NCBI GenBank assembly: GCA_021201735.1
Contig: JAJQEJ010000012.1
Span: 1-36,310, forward strand
From: Oscillospiraceae bacterium
Lineage (GTDB): Bacteria; Bacillota; Clostridia; Oscillospirales; Oscillospiraceae
Reading direction: 5' to 3'
DNA: 36,310 nucleotides
Of the stretch, positions 30,333-36,310 are shown piece by piece. The position numbers and the translations under genes were made by a program. The notes beneath the pieces are model-generated. The model was not told the DNA's origin and made no database searches. It worked only from the letters and a program-made list of their open reading frames with translations. Each line of letters opens with the position of its first letter. Within the stretch, counting starts at the first letter, position 1.

Positions 30333-31475
30333 CTATTTCCTTAATATTGTTTCATTTGGCCGAATATCAACATCGACGTCGACCTTGATCACCGCATTTT
30401 GATATATCTCTCCCCAACGGTCTTTTACCGCTTCATACGTTTCCGGAGTCTGCTGGTATAGCTGCGCCGCATAATCAAAGATATCTATGCCCACCTCATG
30501 TTGCATTTTGCTGGAAAACCCCTCCAGACGCTCTTCCAGCACCTGCGACAGGTACCGCTCCAGCTCCGCTTCCTCCTCGTTGGTCTGCACGCCATCATAA
30601 TAAACCTCCTGCGGCGTCACTTCCAGCTCCAGTTTGCGGGAGACCATCAGCCGCCCATCCACAAATTGTACCGTCTGCTTTTCCTTACAGCGATCAAGGA
30701 GAAAGGAATTGTTTTCCTCCGGGTCAATAGGGGATGGGACGGACAATACGATATCTTTGGGCGTACCGGTGAGCAACGAATAGTAATGGGTTGCGTCCTC
30801 ATTGAGCATACCGATCAGCCTATCTCCATCAAAATAGGCGGTTGTGCAGGCCTCCACAACAGTATCCTCGTTGTTCTTCGTTGTATTGAATACAGGCAGC
30901 AACAGGCACCTGCCCTCCTCTTCAAGTGCCGAATATGCCTGAAAAATATCCACTGTTGACGCGCCGATATGCATCTTTTGATAATTGCGCGCCATCTCTT
31001 CAATTTCGAAAGAGATGATTTTAGAGTCCAGGCCGGTAACTTGCAGGATATCCGCCGCCTTGTCCTGCCCGGAAATGACAATGCTCAGCGCCTCGCGGAC
31101 GTCGGTTCCACTGAGGAAAAACTCCAAAATATCATGGACACCCTCCGTCTCAGCGATCTCCTTGCTGATGACCAGCACCTCCATATCGCTAAAGAACAGT
31201 GTGCTGTAAAGCCGCTTTCGGGCGTTGAGCAGGGCCTCGCGAATGTCTTTCCCGCTTGTCTCAATATAAAGGCTGTTTGACCCTTCGCGCTCCTGTTTGA
31301 GTGAGTTGAGATCAACGATCTCCAACAGCAGCTTATACTCCCCTGTCTCCTCATCCCGGTCAACCGCAATGCCCGCCACAACATCCAGCTCATTCATGCT
31401 TCGGTAATCCCAGCATCCACTTAGCAGGCCGCCCAGCAATGCGGCCAGCAACAGGAATATCGTCCACCGTTTCAC
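30333..31475 (-). CDS. Spore germination lipoprotein, GerAC (Ger(x)C) family
   Basis: A 380-residue lipoprotein with lipobox LSGC (Cys21) followed by the family start WDYRSMNELDVVAGIAVD. The GerAC core continues through KDIREALLNARKRLYSTLFF and the C-terminal domain near GIDIFDYAAQLYQQ. It should be attached to the outer face of the spore inner membrane as part of the receptor. It starts with GTG at 31475, overlapping the GerAA-type stop as GTGA, which implies coupled translation. In standard operons GerAC is third; here it is second. Confidence 0.93.
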   Translation of the reverse strand: MKRWTIFLLLAALLGGLLSGCWDYRSMNELDVVAGIAVDRDEETGEYKLLLEIVDLNSLKQEREGSNSLYIETSGKDIREALLNARKRLYSTLFFSDMEVLVISKEIAETEGVHDILEFFLSGTDVREALSIVISGQDKAADILQVTGLDSKIISFEIEEMARNYQKMHIGASTVDIFQAYSALEEEGRCLLLPVFNTTKNNEDTVVEACTTAYFDGDRLIGMLNEDATHYYSLLTGTPKDIVLSVPSPIDPEENNSFLLDRCKEKQTVQFVDGRLMVSRKLELEVTPQEVYYDGVQTNEEEAELERYLSQVLEERLEGFSSKMQHEVGIDIFDYAAQLYQQTPETYEAVKDRWGEIYQNAVIKVDVDVDIRPNETILRK

Positions 31476-33013
31476 TGTTTCCCACCCCTGCGCGTGCGCA
31501 GGCGCACTTTGTCCTCCGTCAGCCCATTTGGCCGCTCAGACATCCGCCACATCGGTCCGCGAATAACGGTGTCTTTGATATTCTGGTAGCGCAGGGTGGT
31601 ATCCCAGCCGATCTGCGGAACACCAAATGACTCCAATCGGAGTATGTGGATGAAAAGCACCGAAATCCCAAGCACCAGTCCGTAGAATCCGGTGACGGCG
31701 GCGAGGATGATCAGAAAATTGCGGATGATCGGAATCGCCGCGTTGAGCCTTGTGGCAAGCAAGCTGGTGATGCCGGAGGCCGCCGCAATAATAATGACAT
31801 TGGCGGAAACCAGATCCGCCTCCACCGCCGCAGAGCCCACAACCAGCGCACCGACAATGCTCAGCGCCTGTCCTACCCCGGTGGGCATGCGTGCGCCCGC
31901 CTCGCGCAGAATATCAAACATAATCAGCAGCGCAAATGTTTCAATAATGGTTGGAAACGGTACATTGCGGCTATCCACTGCAACGCGGATCAGCAGCACC
32001 GTGGGGAGCATCTCCTGATGGTAGGATAGGATTGCGACAAAAAGTCCCGGAACGGTAATGGCAACAAAAAAACTGATAAACCGCAATAGCCGAGAGAGGC
32101 TGGCATAATAATAGTTGACATAGTAATCCTCACTGCTCTGGAAGTTTTCCATGAAAAGATACGGCGCAGTGAGCGCCACCGGTGAACCATCCACAAAGAT
32201 AGCAACCCGCCCTTCCAGAATCTTCGACACCACCACATCGGGCCGCTCTGTGTATGCCGTCGATCGGAAGAGGGAGTGTTTGTTGTCTTTGATCAGCTCG
32301 TTGAGATAGTTTGTGTCCAGCACCGCGTCAATCTCAATGGCGTCCAACCTGCGGTTGAGCTCGTCAAGCACTTCCGTTTTTACAATCCCGTCCAGATACG
32401 CAACGCAAATCTGCGTATTGCTCCGCTGCCCCATAGACCGCATTTTCAGCTTCAGTTCACTTGTCCGCAGCTTGCGGCGCACCAGCGACAGGTTCTGCAT
32501 GAGTGATTCTGAAAACCCCTCCCGCGGCCCGCTCAGGATCTTCTCGGCGTCCGGTTCGTTGATGCTGCGTGTCGTAAAGGATTTTGTGTCAAGCAGCAGC
32601 CCCTCCGTCTCACCATCTGTGATCAGAAGTGTCTCTCCGTAAGCAACCGCCTTGACAATCTCAAATAAATCGCCTGTCTTTTTGATTTCATTGACTTGTA
32701 GCACATGATGCCTCAGCACATCCAGAATCGGCCCTCCCTGCTCCGGAGGCATAAACAGCAGCAGCGGCTTAATAATATACGCATCCATCTGCTCCGACGA
32801 TACCAAGCCCTCCGACCAAATCAGGCAGTAGCTCCGCTGCCCCTCTATTACGCGGTATTTCATAATATCCACGTCACAAAACAGCTCTTTTATGAGCGCA
32901 ACGTTCTTCTCCAGCGAATGGGAAAAGTGCAATCCTTCTATCTTTTCCCGGTATGCATTTCTCCTCTGCTTTTCACTGCTCTCCTGCCTACCCCGCTTAT
33001 TTGACACGATCAC
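31472..33013 (-). CDS. Spore germination protein, GerAA/GerA family
   Basis: A 513-residue receptor subunit. The soluble N-terminal part (about 1-290) contains the family segments DVDIMKYRVIEG and VAYLDGIVKTEVLDEL, and RPDVVVSKILEGRVAIFVDGSP. The C-terminal part (about 300-470) has several membrane helices with the conserved LLIMFDILREAGARMPTGVG segment. GerAA proteins form oligomeric channels in the spore inner membrane. It starts with GTG at 33013, with AGGAGG close upstream; a second GTG two codons in gives better spacing. First gene of a four-gene receptor operon. I could not find a convincing sigma-G promoter by eye. Confidence 0.94.
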   Translation of the reverse strand: MIVSNKRGRQESSEKQRRNAYREKIEGLHFSHSLEKNVALIKELFCDVDIMKYRVIEGQRSYCLIWSEGLVSSEQMDAYIIKPLLLFMPPEQGGPILDVLRHHVLQVNEIKKTGDLFEIVKAVAYGETLLITDGETEGLLLDTKSFTTRSINEPDAEKILSGPREGFSESLMQNLSLVRRKLRTSELKLKMRSMGQRSNTQICVAYLDGIVKTEVLDELNRRLDAIEIDAVLDTNYLNELIKDNKHSLFRSTAYTERPDVVVSKILEGRVAIFVDGSPVALTAPYLFMENFQSSEDYYVNYYYASLSRLLRFISFFVAITVPGLFVAILSYHQEMLPTVLLIRVAVDSRNVPFPTIIETFALLIMFDILREAGARMPTGVGQALSIVGALVVGSAAVEADLVSANVIIIAAASGITSLLATRLNAAIPIIRNFLIILAAVTGFYGLVLGISVLFIHILRLESFGVPQIGWDTTLRYQNIKDTVIRGPMWRMSERPNGLTEDKVRLRTRRGGKQ

Positions 33014-33110
33014 GCCGCCTCCTGCCTGATTCCCAAAATATTGTTGGTAGTTTTTCCAGCAGCGGGCTTATTTATGCATGCTCACGCGTTTTGCGGGCAA
33101 TAATTTAGGA

Positions 33111-33139
33111 TTGACATTCTGATCAAGATACGCTACAAT
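33111..33139 (+). promoter_or_regulatory. Consensus promoter of tRNA-Leu
   Basis: TTGACA (33111-33116) and TACAAT (33134-33139) with 17-bp spacing. Predicted start near 33146, about 47 nt before the mature tRNA 5' end. Confidence 0.8.
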
Positions 33140-33192
33140 AACTAAGGTCAAAAAGGTACTGGTTATATTTTTGCGTTCTATTTGACTTATGC

Positions 33193-33280
33193 GCGCGAGT
33201 GGTGGAATTGGCAGACTCGCTAGATTCAGGTTCTAGTGTGCATTACGCACGTGCGGGTTCAAGTCCCGCCTCGCGCACCA
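33193..33280 (+). tRNA. tRNA-Leu, anticodon CAG
   Basis: A complete cloverleaf: acceptor stem GCGCGAG pairs with CTCGCGC, followed by encoded ACCA. The anticodon stem CTAGA/TCTAG holds loop TTCAGGT with anticodon CAG at 33227-33229. A long variable arm (TGTGC/GCAC-type) marks a class II tRNA, and the T-arm is GCGGG-TTCAAGT-CCCGC. It has its own promoter and terminator. Confidence 0.97.
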
Positions 33281-33289
33281 AACCCATAT

Positions 33290-33353
33290 AATCCGAACCA
33301 ATCCCGACGGTTATTCCCGGTCGGTGACGGGTTCGGATTATTGCTTTATTTTG
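33290..33353 (+). terminator. Terminator of tRNA-Leu
   Basis: A long hairpin: AATCCGAACC (33290-33299) pairs with GGTTCGGATT (33330-33339), with an inner CCGAC/GTCGG stem, followed by the T-rich tail ATTGCTTTATTTTG. Confidence 0.75.
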
Positions 33354-33449
33354 ATAGATTCGAGGATACCCATTTTCCCAATGGTGTCATAAAACGGCCT
33401 GAATCCAAGCCGAGGGGCCCACGCAAGAAACGCAAGACCACATAGACGC

Positions 33450-33492
33450 AAAAAGGGCGGCGGCATCGTATTTCTTCACGATACCGCCGCCC
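33450..33492 (-). terminator. Terminator of the small ICE-type gene
   Basis: GGGCGGCGG-x-ATCGT pairs with ACGAT-x-CCGCCGCCC (14 bp with one mismatch). Read on the minus strand it is followed by five T (33450-33454), just after the stop of the 62-residue gene. Confidence 0.8.
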
Positions 33493-33499
33493 CTGTGTG

Positions 33500-33688
33500 T
33501 TAGTCCTTCGTTTTCCCTTCCACACCGTTCTTTTCCGCTTCCTGCTGACGCTTCCACTCGGCAAATTCTCTTTGTCCGTCCTCGCTCTCGTAAAAGGCGA
33601 GTATATCCGGCATGATGCAGCGAGCGATGGCTTCAACCTTGTGTTGCGGAATGTTGGTGTTGTTGATTAGCTTTTTACGTCTGCCCAA
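33500..33688 (-). CDS. Small basic protein of the kind found on clostridial integrative elements
   Basis: A 62-residue charged protein (start GRRKKLINNTNIPQ, then KVEAIARCIMPDILAFYES and a Glu/Lys-rich helical end). I recall similar small proteins on integrative and conjugative elements of Clostridia, but know of no assigned function. It starts with TTG at 33688; the strong GGAGG 6 nt upstream and the dedicated terminator support it as a real gene. It stands alone, without integrase, excisionase or relaxase in the window, so it may be a leftover of a larger element. Confidence 0.6.
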   Translation of the reverse strand: MGRRKKLINNTNIPQHKVEAIARCIMPDILAFYESEDGQREFAEWKRQQEAEKNGVEGKTKD

Positions 33689-34250
33689 GTCGTACCTCCA
33701 GATAAAATATTAAGTTTTCAAGGTGCAAAAGTGCGTTTATCTCTGGCGGTATTTCGTATTGGCAAGCCTCCCTTGTTCCTTTTTAGAAAACACAAAACGC
33801 AGATTTGTCAATCTGCGTCACGCTCCAAAGGCATTCGCCCTTTCATATTATAAAATTGTGTCTTTGCCATACTCACATCATAACCGTATTCATAATCCGT
33901 GTCAATACTCATTTCGTGCCGCTCTTGGGATGCGGCGGCAACGCCGCCGGAAGCGAAAGGAAGCGAGCCGATGCTCCGCAAAATGGGAGTTTTCCGTATT
34001 GCCCAAAATTTGAAGCATAAAGCCTATCAGCAGAAAAAACATGGCGGGGGTACATGGGATACCCGAAAAACTTTACGCACTCTGACAATGGGATATATAC
34101 TCCATGAATTTTACGCAGAATGGACGTATACTGCTGTTTAGGCGTGAAACAGCAGGAGAAAATTAGACGTAAGCTGCGGCGAGGTTCCCCGCGGAGGCCA
34201 GGACGAGTATAGATAGAATCAATGGCGGTGAGCCTCCATGCTCTTTTTTT
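33689..34250. other. Non-coding accessory region after the tRNA-Leu island start
   Basis: No convincing gene. It contains a perfect 9-bp hairpin ACGCAGATT/AATCTGCGT at 33797-33818, whose tail on the minus strand is T-rich, and a terminator-like hairpin ATGG-x-GG/CC-x-CCAT followed by seven T at 34222-34250. Small frames on both strands lack ribosome binding sites. Base composition is uneven, consistent with a remnant of mobile DNA. Confidence 0.45.
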
Positions 34251-34272
34251 AAGCGTTCGCAGAACGCGCAGC

Positions 34273-34400
34273 CGCACATGAAATGTGCGTTTGGGGGCTT
34301 GGGGGGTACCCCCCAACTAGCATGGTTTTGCAGCGGCGGGAGCCGGGCAAAAGCGCATTGTGGCTATCACAATGCCCTGCTAGCCAAACTTACTCCCGTC
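34273..34400. other. oriT-like cluster of inverted repeats
   Basis: Three ordered palindromes: CGCACAT-GAA-ATGTGCG (34273-34289), a perfect 18-bp palindrome TTGGGGGGTACCCCCCAA (34299-34316), and GCATTGTG-GCTAT-CACAATGC (34355-34375). The last is followed at once by CCTGCTAGCC, which resembles the CCTG-C core of MOB-P type nick regions. It is flanked by outer arms CGGGAG/CTCCCG. It fits a transfer origin of a clostridial integrative element, but the expected mobilisation genes are missing. Confidence 0.4.
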
Positions 34401-34478
34401 CAGCCGCAGCTTGCCTTAACACTTTTTCCACTTAACCCGCCCGCTGGCGAGAAATATAGTGCGGAAACAGGTCGAACA

Positions 34479-34487
34479 TGGTACAAT
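34479..34487 (+). promoter_or_regulatory. Extended -10 promoter of the TetR gene
   Basis: TG-G-TACAAT (34479-34487) forms an extended -10 element about 55 nt before the TetR start. No good -35 box is seen at the usual distance. Confidence 0.4.
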
Positions 34488-34541
34488 AAAAGAAAATGCA
34501 ACGCTGGGCGCGGCCCGGTATTGAACACAGGAGGACGTGCC

Positions 34542-35123
34542 ATGCCGGAAAATAACCAGGAGGGGAAGCCAAAACGGAAATACAACCTGACGAAGCCGAA
34601 GCCCAACAAGAGGGAGCAGATTCTCCAGGCGACAATTAAGGTCATGGGCCACTTTGGGTATGACGGCACCACAATGGACAGAATTGCGGTGGAGGCGGGC
34701 GTCTCACGCTCCTTAGTCACAAAGCATTTCGGCACCAAAGAAGAAATCGCCGCAATCTGCATCGGGCGTATATGCGATACACTCATCGACAAGATGCAGC
34801 GCATTTCCAAATCAAGCGTAAATTACCGGGAGCAGACCGACAGGATATTTTCGCTGGTGCAGAGTTCTCAGAATGAAATACGGCTTCTCATAACCCTGAT
34901 GGCAACGCCCGCCCTGGAGCATACGCTGCGTAATGCTGTGCCGGACTTGGCAAAGAGTACGCAGCAGATTGTAGCCAACCATAATGCCGATAATCCCCAG
35001 GATATAGCGGCCTTGTCCTACACCATGACCGCGCTGTATTTCAACTATGTTCTCACGGGACGAAAGGAGCTTTACGAGCGGGCAAAGGCGAATGTATTGC
35101 AGCATTACACGGGAGAGAAATGA
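34542..35123 (+). CDS. TetR/AcrR family transcriptional regulator
   Basis: A 193-residue regulator. After a basic N-terminal extension (PKRKYNLTKPKPNKRE), the helix-turn-helix domain reads ILQATIKVMGHFGYDGTTMDRIAVEAGVSRSLVTKHFGTKEEI when taken in sections (about residues 27-75). The C-terminal ligand domain is typical in size but gives no ligand. AGGAGG lies 7 nt before the ATG at 34542. It lies between an oriT-like region and a Cna-B surface-protein gene and is followed by its own terminator. It may control the downstream surface protein, whose promoter region carries two similar palindromes, but this is an inference. Confidence 0.92.
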   Translation: MPENNQEGKPKRKYNLTKPKPNKREQILQATIKVMGHFGYDGTTMDRIAVEAGVSRSLVTKHFGTKEEIAAICIGRICDTLIDKMQRISKSSVNYREQTDRIFSLVQSSQNEIRLLITLMATPALEHTLRNAVPDLAKSTQQIVANHNADNPQDIAALSYTMTALYFNYVLTGRKELYERAKANVLQHYTGEK

Positions 35124-35155
35124 ATTTGTTTACTCACTCGGGGAATTAAATTGAA

Positions 35156-35186
35156 CGTCTTTTGCTTCTTGCAAAAGGCGTTTTTT
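35156..35186 (+). terminator. Terminator of the TetR gene
   Basis: CGTCTTTTGC pairs with GCAAAAGGCG (10 bp with one G-T wobble) around a TTCTT loop, followed by six T. Confidence 0.85.
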
Positions 35187-35218
35187 CATACAAACTTAGT
35201 GTTTATGAGAATACTTAG

Positions 35219-35247
35219 TTGACGTTACGCCGTTTAATCTGTATAAT
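35219..35247 (+). promoter_or_regulatory. Promoter of the Cna-B surface-protein gene
   Basis: TTGACG (35219-35224) and a perfect TATAAT (35242-35247) with 17-bp spacing. Predicted start near 35254, leaving an unusually long leader of about 270 nt before the ATG at 35523. Confidence 0.75.
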
Positions 35248-35332
35248 TTAGGTATCAGAAGCTGAGACGTTAACTTGCGTTTGCCCTGTGCAATGCTGCC
35301 GATCTTGCTTCAACGACTGGCGAAAATTGTCG

Positions 35333-35346
35333 AAAGGTACACCTTT
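35333..35346. promoter_or_regulatory. Palindrome 1 in the surface-protein leader (possible operator)
   Basis: AAAGG-N4-CCTTT, followed by TGGCAAACGG. Palindrome and flanks are closely repeated at 35456, which suggests a shared binding site or structured leader motif. Confidence 0.4.
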
Positions 35347-35387
35347 TGGCAAACGGAAAAATCGTGCGTATTTGCATTTTCGCGCAC

Positions 35388-35416
35388 AAAAAAGCAGCCC
35401 GAATATCTCAGACTGC
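35388..35416 (-). terminator. Leftward terminator inside the surface-protein leader
   Basis: On the minus strand GCAGTCTGA pairs with TCGGGCTGC (9 bp with two wobbles), loop GATAT, followed by six T (35388-35393). No minus-strand gene is seen to its right in the window. Confidence 0.6.
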
Positions 35417-35455
35417 GAATAATATATACAATTTCAGCGGCAAATTAACATAGTC

Positions 35456-35471
35456 AAAAGGCGTACCTTTT
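35456..35471. promoter_or_regulatory. Palindrome 2 in the surface-protein leader (possible operator)
   Basis: AAAAGG-N4-CCTTTT, followed by ACCAAACACGG. Aligned with palindrome 1, the shared pattern is GTC-AAAGG-N3-ACCTTTT-N2-CAAAC-CGG, with the two copies about 124 bp apart. It lies 50 nt before the ribosome binding site. Confidence 0.4.
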
Positions 35472-35522
35472 ACCAAACACGGCGTGGCCTGAAGTGGTCA
35501 GAACAGACGAGGAGGACGAAAC

Positions 35523-36310
35523 ATGAATACGAAAGCAAAGGTCGGAAGCAGAATCCTGTGCGCGGCCCTGGGGCTTACCATGCTCTTTGCCCTGCTGCCC
35601 GCCCTAACCACGCCTGCCCGGGCTGCCTGGGACGGCACAGCGGACACCAACTGGTATATCAATGGCGCATCGCCCGGTTACGAAATTTTCACCGAGGCCG
35701 ATTTGGTGGGGCTGGCCCAGTTGTCCAATCTTTCTACGACTACAGTTGATGTAGAAGTGGTTTGGGAAGATACGAACCTCACGATAAGCGGTTCAGGCGG
35801 CAATGTGGCAAGTGGGTTTGACTTTACCAGCGACCGGCCGTCCGACATTGAGTTTGTGCTGAGACGCAGCCCTGTTACCGCAGAGGACGGGTGGGCAACC
35901 ACCGAGCCAATCCGCATTTCCGCTTCCGATTCCTGGCAAAAGACCATAAGCCAGGTGATACCTGCGGGAGAAACCCAAGCGGTCGATCTGCCTCTCAATA
36001 ACAGCCGGGGCGCCGAGTTTACCTATGAGGCAGCTGAACTAACAGGCCTGGACAGCGCGTATACATGGGCCGGCACCACCGCGGGGAATTCAATTACCAT
36101 CACCAACACACTAAAAACAACCGATATCAGCTTCACAACGCTCGGCGCCGATACCAACGCGCCACTGGAGGGCGCTACATTTCGTCTGACTGGAGCGGCC
36201 GACAGTGGCATGTCATTCGCGGTTGATGCCACAAGCGGCGCAGACGGTGTAATCACGTTTTCCGGCTTACCGGTTGGTTTTTACCATATCCAAGAATACG
36301 CTGCTCCAAC
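35523..36310 (+). CDS. Cna-B/SpaA-domain surface protein, 3'-truncated by the window end
   Basis: An open frame of 262 codons running off the window. A signal peptide (1-34, ending PARA) is followed by AWDGTADTNWY and EIFTEADLVGLAQL, a start common to clostridial surface proteins. A Cna-B domain (about 70-200) has VEVVWEDTN, RPSDIEFVLRR and ends GNSITITNTL. A SpaA/prealbumin-like domain begins at DISFTTLGADTNAPLEGATF and reaches FYHIQEYAAP. In both domains the lysine that normally forms the isopeptide bond (before W, and after FT) is not at its usual place. AGGAGG lies 7 nt before the ATG. A sorting signal, if any, lies outside the window. Pilin or adhesin role is inferred. Confidence 0.85.
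   Translation, partial: MNTKAKVGSRILCAALGLTMLFALLPALTTPARAAWDGTADTNWYINGASPGYEIFTEADLVGLAQLSNLSTTTVDVEVVWEDTNLTISGSGGNVASGFDFTSDRPSDIEFVLRRSPVTAEDGWATTEPIRISASDSWQKTISQVIPAGETQAVDLPLNNSRGAEFTYEAAELTGLDSAYTWAGTTAGNSITITNTLKTTDISFTTLGADTNAPLEGATFRLTGAADSGMSFAVDATSGADGVITFSGLPVGFYHIQEYAAP

Noticed and set aside
33236-33445. Frame running from tRNA-Leu into the downstream spacer
   Set aside because: Its first codons are the tRNA itself and it crosses the tRNA terminator. No ribosome binding site.
33909-34316. 135-codon minus-strand frame over the oriT-like region
   Set aside because: Composition is erratic, it covers strong palindromes, and no ribosome binding site or family pattern was seen.

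Overview
The window looks like chromosomal DNA from a spore-forming, GC-rich member of the Clostridia, most likely Oscillospiraceae-like. The reasons are a complete gerA-type germinant receptor operon, an IreB (UPF0297) gene, SLH-domain and lipobox proteins typical of Firmicutes, a purine operon in which PurH is replaced by a PurO-type IMP cyclohydrolase plus a stand-alone AICAR formyltransferase, and long GC-rich housekeeping genes with strong AGGAGG-type ribosome binding sites. No outer-membrane genes are seen. The taxonomic call is an inference.

Layout. (1) 94-4893, minus strand: a compact four-gene cell-surface operon (SLH/transglutaminase protein, lipoprotein, MBOAT O-acyltransferase, AlgX-like acetyltransferase) read from a sigma-A-like promoter near 4973-5001. 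(2) 5208-15333, plus strand: ireB behind a strong promoter, a terminator hairpin, then purE-purC-purF-purM-purN-purO-AICAR formyltransferase-traX-purD, mostly overlapping or nearly so. An IS110-family element (about 12533-14063) sits on the opposite strand exactly between the traX stop codon and the purD leader. (3) 15335-17039: an AT-richer CPBP membrane protease and a tRNA-dihydrouridine synthase. (4) 17063-18271, minus: a GT-C type membrane glycosyltransferase. (5) 18334-28815, plus: rpoB, rpoC and alaS, with no ribosomal-protein neighbours. (6) 28969-33013, minus: a germinant receptor operon in the order A, C, small two-helix protein, B. (7) 33193-36310: tRNA-Leu(CAG) followed by an accessory-looking stretch with a small ICE-type gene, an oriT-like set of inverted repeats, a TetR regulator and the start of a Cna-B surface protein that runs off the end.

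How the genes work together. The pur genes cover PRPP amidation (PurF), GAR formation and formylation (PurD, PurN), AIR formation (PurM), carboxylation (PurE), SAICAR synthesis (PurC) and the last two steps to IMP. PurL/Q/S, PurB and PurK must lie elsewhere or be absent. The minus-strand surface operon has the enzyme pair expected for export and attachment of O-acetyl groups to a surface glycan, plus an SLH-anchored transglutaminase-like protein. The ger operon encodes one nutrient-sensing receptor.

Most unusual points: the IS110 element carries a structured 5' region that looks like a bridge RNA, and joining its ends would build a promoter reading into that RNA. Facing promoters lie between the glycosyltransferase and rpoB, with a terminator just ahead of the glycosyltransferase start. 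A nested-palindrome element follows alaS. The surface-protein promoter region carries two matching palindromes. An oriT-like remnant lies without a relaxase.
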